From contig QNDO01000113.1 of the NCBI GenBank assembly GCA_003644895.1, positions 1-5,279 on the forward strand: DNA of 5,279 bases, written 5' to 3'. Numbering within the stretch: position 1 is the first letter of the stretch; every line of letters begins with the position of its first letter. A program made the translations under genes and the position numbers. Shown here piece after piece: positions 1 to 5,279 of the stretch. The notes under the pieces were generated by a model that saw only the letters and a program-made list of their open reading frames with translations, was not told the origin of the DNA and did not search any database. This DNA is from Candidatus Hydrothermota bacterium. GTDB lineage: Bacteria > Hydrothermota > Hydrothermia > UBA1063.

Positions 1-49
1 ACACAGAGGTGAACAGCAATCCTATTAAAAATAGAAGCAAATATATCAT
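1..49 (-). CDS. 5' end of a membrane protein gene (partial, runs off the left edge)
   Basis: The ATG at 47-49 overlaps the TGA of the CNNM/CBS gene as ATGA, the classic signature of translationally coupled operon genes. The 16 visible codons read MIYLLLFLIGLLFTSV, an almost wholly hydrophobic N-terminus that looks like a first membrane segment. The preceding gene's protein begins similarly, with a hydrophobic stretch running into LLLSFLFSGTEAAL. CNNM/DUF21 proteins often occur as tandem pairs, so a second CNNM/CBS protein is a reasonable guess. The visible stretch is too short to prove the family, and any inner-membrane protein would also fit. The reading frame and start are better supported than the identity. 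Confidence 0.55.
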   Translation of the reverse strand, partial: MIYLLLFLIGLLFTSV

Positions 50-1227
50 AATACCTTAACCTTCACCCTTTTAATCTCTCCTCTATCTTTCTCCAGTATT
101 TCGAATTCTACATCTTCCATCAGAACTTTTTCCCCTTCCCCTGGTAATCTACCGGTAATTTCCATAAGTAATCCCTGAATAGTTGTAGCTTCACTGGATA
201 CTGACTTTTGTAATAATCCTTCCAGTTCACTGAGTAAATAATCTCCAGGGACAACAAAGGTCCGGCTATCTATTCTCTTTATTCTTTTTTCTTTTTCCAC
301 CCCAAGTATTTTGAGAAGGTCCCCCAGGGTAATGATTCCCTTCACCCCTCCATATTCATCCACCACAATGAACATTTTTCTATTCTTTTCAACCGCCATT
401 TTAACTAGTTCGGTAACCTTTCTGCCGGAAGGGATAAAATCTGCTTCTTTTGTGTATTTCAGGATATCCTCTTCATCCTTTGCATTTATCAATTCCGGAT
501 TATCTATCTCAAAAACGCCTCTAATGTCATCTTGAGATTCACCTCTTACTGGATAACGTGTGAACCCGTACAATTTTGCTCTACTTCTTGCCTCCGCTAT
601 ATTCATTGATGCATTCATAAAAACAATATCTTTCCTTGGTGTCATAATTTCCTCTGCAGTGTACATCACCAAAGATATTCCGCTCCGCAAGCCGCTTCTC
701 GATCCAAGGGTCATTTCTTCGAGATTCTTTAACACCTCTTCCTGTTCATAAGTTCTTCGAGAAAGGGCAGAAATCCATTCAAGCACTAAAGTAAAAGGTT
801 TTGTGAATGGTTTCAAAATTACATAAAGAGGATAAAATATCCCTACAGATTTTTTCAAAAAGTTGGACGGGAAATCTATAGCTATGAGTTTCGGCGTAAT
901 TTCACCAAAAAGTAAGAGAATAAAAGTAAAAAGTACTATCTCGAGGCCCGATTCTAACGATTTTGAAACATGCACGTTTCCGAAAATACCTACTAGGATT
1001 GAGGGAAATATGGCTGAAGCATAAGAATTCACAAGCATGTTTCCAAGAAGTATTACAAAAAGACTTTCTTCCTGCTTTGAAAGTAATTTTCTCACCCACT
1101 TCTTAATCCTTGGTCCCGTTATTTTTTCTACTTCTATCTCAAGGACAGAAAAAAGCGCCGCTTCTGTTCCAGAAAACAAGAAGGAAAGCAAAAGGAAAAG
1201 GATAAGTACTAATACAGAGATTCCCAT
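46..1227 (-). CDS. CNNM (DUF21) / CBS-pair / CorC-HlyC domain membrane protein
   Basis: This is a predicted inner-membrane protein of the CNNM/CorC (hemolysin C-like, YbeX/YfjD) family, members of which are linked to Mg2+ or Co2+ transport and homeostasis. The N-terminal CNNM domain (about residues 1-190) has hydrophobic segments near 3-18, 56-82, 95-115 and 127-150, and carries the family signatures FSGTEAALFS and GEITPK (108-113). A cytoplasmic CBS pair follows (about 195-308), with EIMTPRKDI near 193-201 and VVDEYGGVKGIITLGDLL near 288-305. The C-terminal CorC/HlyC domain (about 315-393) includes GRLPGEGEKV near 359-368. At 393 residues it is slightly short but complete. The first CBS motif is degenerate after RYPV: an IDNPEL stretch stands where KDLL is usual. 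The start overlaps the end of ybeY by 19 nt. A GAGGAGG lies at 1241-1247, 13 nt from the ATG, which is longer than usual. An in-frame stop upstream rules out an earlier start. The exact transported ion cannot be read from the sequence. Confidence 0.93.
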   Translation of the reverse strand: MGISVLVLILFLLLSFLFSGTEAALFSVLEIEVEKITGPRIKKWVRKLLSKQEESLFVILLGNMLVNSYASAIFPSILVGIFGNVHVSKSLESGLEIVLFTFILLLFGEITPKLIAIDFPSNFLKKSVGIFYPLYVILKPFTKPFTLVLEWISALSRRTYEQEEVLKNLEEMTLGSRSGLRSGISLVMYTAEEIMTPRKDIVFMNASMNIAEARSRAKLYGFTRYPVRGESQDDIRGVFEIDNPELINAKDEEDILKYTKEADFIPSGRKVTELVKMAVEKNRKMFIVVDEYGGVKGIITLGDLLKILGVEKEKRIKRIDSRTFVVPGDYLLSELEGLLQKSVSSEATTIQGLLMEITGRLPGEGEKVLMEDVEFEILEKDRGEIKRVKVKVL

Positions 1228-1628
1228 ATTTTAAGATAATCCTCCTCTTCCTTCTGCATGAAGGGCTCCATGGAGCTTTTTTTATGATCGTAACCTGCAA
1301 TATGTAACAAACCGTGCAAGGCATAACGTATCAATTCAAGCTCAGGGGAAACACCAAATTTAAGTGCCATTCTTTTGGCAGTATCTACGGAAACATAAAT
1401 CTCTGCTTCGTTGCCAAGATCAAAGGAAAGCACGTCTGTTGGTTTATTTTTACCCAAAAAAACCTTATTAAGTTTTTTAATGTAGGAATCATTTACAAAA
1501 ATAATGAAAATATTTTTGTGTAATTTTTCTCGTGCAGCAATATCTCTCAGAAACCTTTCTGCTTTATTTTTGAAGCCGTAAGGAAGTTTAACTCTTAGGC
1601 TCTTTAGATGAACCCTGCTCTTCTCCAT
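1209..1628 (-). CDS. ybeY: Endoribonuclease YbeY (16S rRNA maturation)
   Basis: YbeY is a zinc-dependent single-strand endoribonuclease. It acts in the cytoplasm on 16S rRNA 3'-end maturation and 70S ribosome quality control. The diagnostic motif HGLLHIAGYDH is complete, giving three zinc ligands (His105, His109 and His115 counted from this ATG). Upstream, KPTDVLSF (about 62-69) is the other family signature. It is followed by DLGNEAEIYVS, a shortened version of the usual loop leading to a GDI(V/I)IS strand. At 139 residues it is a compact member. I chose the ATG at 1626-1628 because AGGA (1635-1638) sits 6 nt upstream. An in-frame TTG at 1632-1634 would add two residues but lies directly against that AGGA. 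The start is inside the last 41 nt of pgpH and the end overlaps the CNNM gene by 19 nt, so translation is probably coupled on both sides. In E. coli the PhoH-like YbeZ is a partner of YbeY, which fits the phoH gene two positions upstream. Confidence 0.97.
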   Translation of the reverse strand: MEKSRVHLKSLRVKLPYGFKNKAERFLRDIAAREKLHKNIFIIFVNDSYIKKLNKVFLGKNKPTDVLSFDLGNEAEIYVSVDTAKRMALKFGVSPELELIRYALHGLLHIAGYDHKKSSMEPFMQKEEEDYLKIWESLY

Positions 1629-3639
1629 ACTCAATCCTGGGATGAAATATACTTTTTACATAAGGGAAAATGCTTTCTTCTACCATTTTTAGCTCTTTGT
1701 TGGTTATATCAGCCTCATCGAACTGACCATCAAGAAGTCTATTGTAAATAATATTGTGAATTAAATCCTTTAGATTTTCGTCACTTCTATCCTTTAAACT
1801 ACGAGCTGCTGCCTCTATGCTATCTGCAATCATCACTATAGCTTCGAGTTTTGTACGGGGTTTTGGTCCTCGATATCTGAAATCTTCTTCTTTAACTTCC
1901 TGGCCACCTGATTTTGCTTTATTGTAAAAAGCTTTCATCAAAGTAGTACCATGGTGTGTCTCTATCACTCCTATTATCTCTTTTGGGAGTCTATACTGCT
2001 TCGCCAATTCAACACCGTCCCTTACATGATCTTCCAAAATCAATACACTCATTTTAGGAGAAAGTTTATCATGGGGGTTTTCACCCTCTCTTTGATTTTC
2101 AATAAAATAGGCAGGATGTTTCATCTTTCCTATATCATGGTAATAACCAGCCACTCTTGCAAGTATCGGATTGACACCGATAGCTCTGGCCGCCTGTGCA
2201 GCAAGGTTACCCACAATAAGACTATGGGTCATGGTTCCAGGTGCCTTTTCCTGAAGCTCTCGCAATAGTGGATGATTCATATTGGAAAGTTCTGCTAGCA
2301 GAAAGTCTGTACTGATTTTAAAAATCCTTTCGAGAATAGGCAAAACACCAATAAAAAGAAGATACGAAAAAAGGATTGAAGCACCAGATGCCTCAAGTGT
2401 AATCCGTATCCCTGAAAAGTTATCATTTAGATTATAATTTATGATTAAAGACAACAAAAGAGCCCCTATAAGCGTGAAAAACATGGAAAGATATATATCG
2501 AATCTCCCCTTTATAATCTTGGCAGTCATGGCAGCGGTAACTCCCACCACCAAGTTATAGATCAATATAGAGACATTCTCACCCGCATAAATACTTATAA
2601 TCAGGGCCAAAAATAGAGAAAAAACAAATGCACTTTTTTCTTCCATTATAGTTGCAATTAAAAGACCGGAAAATGGCAAAAGAGTTATAAAGAATGAAAT
2701 GTTTTGTCCGAAGGAAACACTGGCTACAACAAGAGGCAAAATGTAAGAAATAGTAAACACGGTGATTTTGGAAATCGAGAAATAATATTCAGGATGCATT
2801 CTATAAAAATAGACGAAACCAAGAATCAATATAATAGAAAAATAAATGAGTCTTAACCACCAGTATTTCCAGAGGTTACCTGTAAAATATTTTTTTCGAG
2901 TACCACGGAGCGCATCTATTTTCTTGACCATTTCAGGTGTTACCACCTCACCCCGTTTACCTATCACCTCACCTTTATAGACCTTGGCTAGTATGGGATT
3001 TATCTCGTTTATGCGCGCCTGCCTCAAAGAATCAGTCCTAAGGGAATCAAATATCATATTGGGTTTTACAACTCGATTCACAAAGTCCAAAAAGGCTTTC
3101 TGTTTCAAAGTGTCTTTACGAAATGCTGAAAAAGCATCTTTCCTTGCAAGGGAGTATACATCCTCAAGGCCGAGGATCTCAGCGGTCTTAACAGTTATCA
3201 ACTTACCCCGCTCATATAATAAAACTGAATCACAGTACAAATAACTTCTTGTTGCTACAATTCCCTTCCTATAGATCCTCCTTAAAAATCTCTTGCTTAT
3301 TTTTTTCACGTCTTCGGGGAGGATTGAACTCTCCAGAGAATTCAATATCCGTTCATAAACCGTTGTATCTCTCACAAACACCGGAGGAGTGGTCTCTATA
3401 ATTTTCTGTTTTTCCTCATCAAGCTCTTCCTTGGTTTTACTTACCACAAAGGAATAAGGTGCTACAATATCATTTTTAAGTCTTTTTCCAGGCTGTATGC
3501 CACTAAGCTTGGCGGTCTCTTTAAATGGATAAAAATAAAATGCAATAAAAAGAAATATAAAGTAAGCGGTAATGGAATAACTTAACCTTTTGAGTTTTTT
3601 ACGTTTCTTTATCTTTTTTTGTTTTATTATATCTTTCAT
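1588..3639 (-). CDS. pgpH: 7TM-HD family hydrolase, probable cyclic di-AMP phosphodiesterase PgpH/YqfF
   Basis: Family members hydrolyse cyclic di-AMP to pApA with a cytoplasmic metal-dependent HD domain. The layout is complete over 683 residues: a Lys-rich N-terminus, one membrane anchor (about 21-39), a large extracytoplasmic domain (about 40-255), seven closely spaced hydrophobic segments (about 260-281, 289-310, 313-334, 336-353, 356-374, 382-403, 419-440), then the HD domain. Candidate metal ligands, counted from this ATG, are His472 (MTHSL), His501-Asp502 in HDIGK, His538 (EDHVRDG), His562-His563 (ETHHGT) and Asp606 (IADSIEA). No key residue looks lost, so it should be active. The start is uncertain: ATG at 3637-3639 is preferred, but in-frame TTG codons at 3646-3648 and 3649-3651 would give up to 687 residues, and no start has a good Shine-Dalgarno. 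With the ATG it overlaps phoH by 41 nt. The order phoH-pgpH-ybeY is the known Bacillus-type arrangement. Substrate specificity is inferred from family and was not tested here. Confidence 0.94.
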   Translation of the reverse strand: MKDIIKQKKIKKRKKLKRLSYSITAYFIFLFIAFYFYPFKETAKLSGIQPGKRLKNDIVAPYSFVVSKTKEELDEEKQKIIETTPPVFVRDTTVYERILNSLESSILPEDVKKISKRFLRRIYRKGIVATRSYLYCDSVLLYERGKLITVKTAEILGLEDVYSLARKDAFSAFRKDTLKQKAFLDFVNRVVKPNMIFDSLRTDSLRQARINEINPILAKVYKGEVIGKRGEVVTPEMVKKIDALRGTRKKYFTGNLWKYWWLRLIYFSIILILGFVYFYRMHPEYYFSISKITVFTISYILPLVVASVSFGQNISFFITLLPFSGLLIATIMEEKSAFVFSLFLALIISIYAGENVSILIYNLVVGVTAAMTAKIIKGRFDIYLSMFFTLIGALLLSLIINYNLNDNFSGIRITLEASGASILFSYLLFIGVLPILERIFKISTDFLLAELSNMNHPLLRELQEKAPGTMTHSLIVGNLAAQAARAIGVNPILARVAGYYHDIGKMKHPAYFIENQREGENPHDKLSPKMSVLILEDHVRDGVELAKQYRLPKEIIGVIETHHGTTLMKAFYNKAKSGGQEVKEEDFRYRGPKPRTKLEAIVMIADSIEAAARSLKDRSDENLKDLIHNIIYNRLLDGQFDEADITNKELKMVEESIFPYVKSIFHPRIEYGEEQGSSKEPKS
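1635..1638 (-). promoter_or_regulatory. Ribosome binding site deciding the ybeY start
   Basis: AGGA on the minus strand, inside the pgpH coding region, lies 6 nt from the ATG at 1626-1628 and directly against the alternative TTG at 1632-1634. The spacing favours the ATG. Confidence 0.6.
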
Positions 3640-4558
3640 AAGCTTCAACAATATTCTTCACAAGTTTGTGTCTAATAACATCTTCTGATCCAAAGTAAAC
3701 GAAGGCTATGCCTGGAATATCTTTAAGAACTCTCTGGATTTCCACCAAACCAGAGTTTTCGTCATAAGGTAGGTCTATTTGGGTTATATCTCCTGTTAGT
3801 ACAAGCTTGGATCTGGGACCCAATCTGGTGAGAAACATTTTCATCTGAACGGCTTTTGTATTCTGAGCTTCATCTAGTATTACAAATGCATCGGAAAAGG
3901 TCCTGCCTCTCATGTAAGCAAGAGGGGCAATCTCTATAACCCTTGTGTCAATCAATCTTTTCACTCTATCTGGTGGAAGCATGGCGTATAGGGCATCATA
4001 CAGTGGGGTAAGGTAAGGGTTTATCTTCTCTTGAAAATCGCCTGGAAGGAAGCCAAGAGATTCACCTGCCTCAACAGCTGGCCTGGTCAGAATCAATCTC
4101 TCCACCTTCCCTTCCCGCAAAGTCTTGAGTGCAGCTGCAACTGCGAGGAAGGTTTTACCTGTACCAGCCGGTCCAATGGCAACCACTATATCATTTTTCT
4201 CTATAAGCTCCAAGTACTTCCGTTGATTAGGTGTTTTTGGATAAATCTTCCTTTTAGGAGTGACTATAACGATTTCTTCCCCTACCGGTCTTAATTTACT
4301 AGTTTCTCTATAAAGCAACTCCTCCACTTCTTGGGATTCTAGTTTACCTTCCTTTTTAATCTTTTCCTTAAGAAGTAGAATAATTTTTTCTATAAGTTCA
4401 ATCTCTTCTTTAGAGCCTTTAATCTGAATTTCATCTCCCCGGACAACGATCTTTCCCGGAAACTTTTTCTTCAAAACAGAAATATTAGCATCTTGAACTC
4501 CTAGGAGTTCAAGAACATTAATATCTCCTATATAGATTTTTTTACTTGCAATATCCAT
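3599..4558 (-). CDS. phoH: PhoH family P-loop ATPase (YbeZ-like)
   Basis: This is a cytoplasmic P-loop ATPase of the PhoH/YbeZ family, related to the ATPase core of superfamily 1 helicases. It is thought to act with YbeY in RNA and ribosome metabolism. An N-terminal KH-like region (about 1-70) has the family pattern GVQDANISVL and VVRGDEIQIKG. The ATPase core (about 105-312) has Walker A GPAGTGKT at 129-136, TRPAVEAGESLGFLPGD at 158-174, Walker B VILDEAQN at 226-233, VLTGDITQIDLP at 253-264 and DVIRHKLV at 293-300. At 319 residues it has the usual length. The ATG at 4556-4558 agrees with where family members begin, yet only AATTTTAT separates it from a strong hairpin and there is no Shine-Dalgarno. 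Initiation may therefore be leaderless or otherwise unusual. A perfect 24-bp palindrome covers codons 15-23. The last 41 nt overlap pgpH. The historical name (phosphate-starvation inducible) does not imply phosphate control here, and no Pho-type site is visible. Confidence 0.96.
   Translation of the reverse strand: MDIASKKIYIGDINVLELLGVQDANISVLKKKFPGKIVVRGDEIQIKGSKEEIELIEKIILLLKEKIKKEGKLESQEVEELLYRETSKLRPVGEEIVIVTPKRKIYPKTPNQRKYLELIEKNDIVVAIGPAGTGKTFLAVAAALKTLREGKVERLILTRPAVEAGESLGFLPGDFQEKINPYLTPLYDALYAMLPPDRVKRLIDTRVIEIAPLAYMRGRTFSDAFVILDEAQNTKAVQMKMFLTRLGPRSKLVLTGDITQIDLPYDENSGLVEIQRVLKDIPGIAFVYFGSEDVIRHKLVKNIVEAYERYNKTKKDKET
4491..4514. repeat. Perfect 24-bp palindrome inside the 5' part of phoH
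   Basis: The 12-base half TCTTGAACTCCT is followed directly by its exact reverse complement, with no spacer and no mismatch. The flanking bases (a on both sides) end the symmetry. In the phoH mRNA it could fold into a 10-bp stem with a CUAG loop, 45-68 nt from the start of the coding sequence. As DNA it could be a dimeric regulator site. It sits within the codons for LELLGVQ, so part of the symmetry is tied to coding. No other palindrome I found by eye in the window exceeds 14 bp. Confidence 0.85.
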
Positions 4559-4597
4559 ATAAAATTAGGGGGCTACACCTTATCAGTGTAACCCCCT
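4559..4597 (-). terminator. Hairpin terminator after the LysM gene, ending 8 nt before phoH
   Basis: On the minus strand the arm AGGGGGTTACAC (4586-4597) pairs with GTGTAGCCCCCT (4567-4578) around a 7-nt loop TGATAAG. This gives a 12-bp stem with one G-U pair. It is followed by AATTTTAT. On the plus strand the same position would be a C-A mismatch and the tail is poorer in T, so the minus-strand RNA is the better folder. It lies 22 nt after the LysM stop codon. The U-tract is short and interrupted, so termination may be partial and let transcription continue into phoH. Confidence 0.72.
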
Positions 4598-4619
4598 TTA
4601 CCTCACATCTCGTTCTCTA

Positions 4620-5219
4620 TCAATCTCTCGGTATGGTAAATACCTGACCTGGATAAATCAGATCAGGGTCTTTAATCTGATCCTTATTTGCCTCATAAAT
4701 CTTGGTCCACATTGTGGGATCACCGTAAATCCAAGTGAAGCCTGCAATCTTCCACAAATAATCTCCAGGAATAACCTCAAATTCTTTCACAATACCATGG
4801 GGTATCTTGAGGACCCAGCCAGGATAAATGAGATTTGGATCCTTAATAAGGTCTCTATTTGCTCTGTATATTCTTGGCCAGGCTTTAGAATTATTGTATA
4901 TATATCTCATTCCTGCGATCTTGGCGAGATAATCTCCCTCCTCAACAGTATACTCAGATGGATATTTTGCAATCTCCTCTTTAAGGGAAGCAATCTCTTC
5001 TTTTAGGGAGCTGATTTCATTATCCACTGCCTGAACTTTATCTCTGTATTCTTTAACCTGTGCCTCTAATTTGCTTATGTCTGCGTTAATCTGATCGAGA
5101 TTTGCCTTACATTCTTCAAGAATTTTCAATGCCTCTTCTTCAGTAAGTTTCTTCTCTTTAGCATAAAGAGTAGATGTAACAAATAAGCTCATAATTATTA
5201 AAGCAAATATTTTCTTCAT
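4620..5219 (-). CDS. Secreted coiled-coil protein with two C-terminal LysM domains
   Basis: The 199-residue product starts with a signal peptide (MKK, hydrophobic core, cleavage probably after TLYA at residue 20, with no lipobox Cys). A strongly heptad-like Glu/Lys/Leu coiled coil follows (about 25-86, with SSLKEEIASLKEEIA near 70-84), then two LysM domains (about 90-140 and 148-197). LysM modules bind the glycan chains of peptidoglycan, so it is probably a periplasmic or wall-associated protein that oligomerises through its helix. No catalytic domain is present. The two modules share roughly 29 of 51 aligned residues, including GDYL, KIAG, IKDP and LIYPG, which indicates an internal duplication. 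This long LysM variant (IYGDP...W..IYEAN...IKDPDLIYPGQV) is typical of several Gram-negative-type lineages. The start is certain: AAAGGAGGTG lies with AGGAGG 6 nt before the ATG. The gene is followed by its own hairpin terminator and is probably co-transcribed with the partial gene upstream. Its exact role is unknown. Confidence 0.9.
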   Translation of the reverse strand: MKKIFALIIMSLFVTSTLYAKEKKLTEEEALKILEECKANLDQINADISKLEAQVKEYRDKVQAVDNEISSLKEEIASLKEEIAKYPSEYTVEEGDYLAKIAGMRYIYNNSKAWPRIYRANRDLIKDPNLIYPGWVLKIPHGIVKEFEVIPGDYLWKIAGFTWIYGDPTMWTKIYEANKDQIKDPDLIYPGQVFTIPRD

Positions 5220-5223
5220 TATA

Positions 5224-5233
5224 CACCTCCTTT
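5224..5233 (-). promoter_or_regulatory. Strong ribosome binding site of the LysM gene
   Basis: AAAGGAGGTG on the minus strand is a near-perfect Shine-Dalgarno, with AGGAGG 6 nt from the ATG. It begins almost immediately after the stop codon of the upstream reading frame (TGA at 5235-5237). It is the best such site in the window and predicts high translation of the LysM protein. Confidence 0.9.
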
Positions 5234-5234
5234 A

Positions 5235-5279
5235 TCAATAACCTTTCTCGAGGACATTGGTGAGCCAATCATTCAGAGA
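5235..5279 (-). CDS. 3' end of an unidentified upstream gene (partial, runs off the right edge)
   Basis: One minus-strand frame is open from the window edge and reads SLNDWLTNVLEKGY before TGA, followed directly by TAA. The other two minus-strand frames meet a stop within the first few codons. The peptide has an ordinary soluble, amphipathic composition. The stop lies 15 nt before the LysM ATG, which fits an operon in which the LysM gene is the downstream member. The segment is too short to name a family, and a chance open frame of 14 codons cannot be excluded. Confidence 0.45.
   Translation of the reverse strand, partial: SLNDWLTNVLEKGY

Noticed and set aside
311..751. Two plus-strand open frames of 74 and 63 codons opposite the CNNM/CBS gene
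   Set aside because: They are Ser-, Phe- and Ile-rich mirror translations of a well-conserved gene and show no domain of their own.
2164..2182. A short hairpin (TATCGG, 7-nt loop, CCGATA) in pgpH
   Set aside because: Only 6 bp, with no U-tract, inside conserved coding sequence. Easily explained by chance.
1951..2268. A 105-codon plus-strand open frame opposite pgpH
   Set aside because: It lies fully antisense to the conserved HD domain of pgpH, its translation (Cys, His and Ser-rich) matches no family I recognise, and it has no convincing start signals.
2290..2303. A 14-bp perfect palindrome TTCTGCTAGCAGAA inside pgpH
   Set aside because: A palindrome of this length is expected by chance in roughly one of every few windows this size, and it lies mid-gene with no regulatory context.
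3599..3639. A run of A residues in the phoH-pgpH overlap that could act as a slippery site fusing PhoH to PgpH
   Set aside because: A -1 shift there leads to a stop two codons later and not into the pgpH frame. Reaching pgpH needs a +1 shift, for which no stimulating signal is visible. Simple overlap with coupled translation is enough.
4031..4294. An 87-codon plus-strand open frame opposite phoH
   Set aside because: It overlaps the conserved Walker A region of phoH on the other strand. The composition is not protein-like and there is no supporting context.
4562..4591. A full sigma-70 promoter for phoH overlapping the hairpin
   Set aside because: TAATTT could serve as a -10, but the best-placed -35 (TTACAC, 18 bp upstream) matches the consensus at only two positions, so I did not annotate it as a promoter.

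Overview
The window is a tightly packed bacterial gene cluster read entirely on the minus strand. From right to left it holds the last codons of an unidentified gene, a secreted double-LysM protein, a PhoH-family ATPase, a seven-transmembrane HD hydrolase (PgpH/YqfF family), the endoribonuclease YbeY, a CNNM/CBS/CorC membrane protein, and the first codons of another membrane protein. There are no RNA genes, insertion sequences or CRISPR arrays, and no gene-free stretch over 300 bases. The largest gap is 61 bases, between the LysM gene and phoH.

Organism: the DNA is AT-rich by eye. The proteins are rich in Lys, Glu, Ile and Arg and the genes overlap heavily, as is common in thermophilic or streamlined bacteria. 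phoH-pgpH-ybeY in that order is the arrangement known from Bacillus-type genomes. A CBS/CorC gene directly after ybeY is the arrangement known from proteobacteria (ybeZ-ybeY-ybeX). The cluster therefore combines both orders. My guess is a deep-branching thermophilic or candidate-phylum lineage, but sequence alone does not settle the phylum.

Layout: positions 5235-5279 are probably the tail of an upstream gene, whose stop is followed at once by the strong Shine-Dalgarno of the LysM gene (4620-5219). A 12-bp hairpin with a short U-rich tail (4559-4597) closes that unit and ends 8 nt before the phoH ATG. From phoH (3599-4558) leftward every gene overlaps the next: 41 nt into pgpH, 41 nt into ybeY (both counted from ATG starts), 19 nt into the CNNM gene, and 4 nt (ATGA) into the last partial gene. 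This predicts one mRNA with translational coupling.

How the genes work together: PhoH/YbeZ and YbeY are known partners in RNA and ribosome quality control. YbeX/CorC proteins are linked to the same locus and to Mg2+ homeostasis. PgpH-type proteins degrade the second messenger c-di-AMP. The cluster thus places rRNA processing, nucleotide signalling and cation transport under shared expression.

The strongest unexplained signal is a perfect 24-bp palindrome inside the 5' part of phoH (4491-4514). With the hairpin just upstream, it brackets a phoH start codon that has no visible Shine-Dalgarno. No clearly new multi-gene system is visible. The families are known, and the oddities lie in how phoH expression may be controlled.
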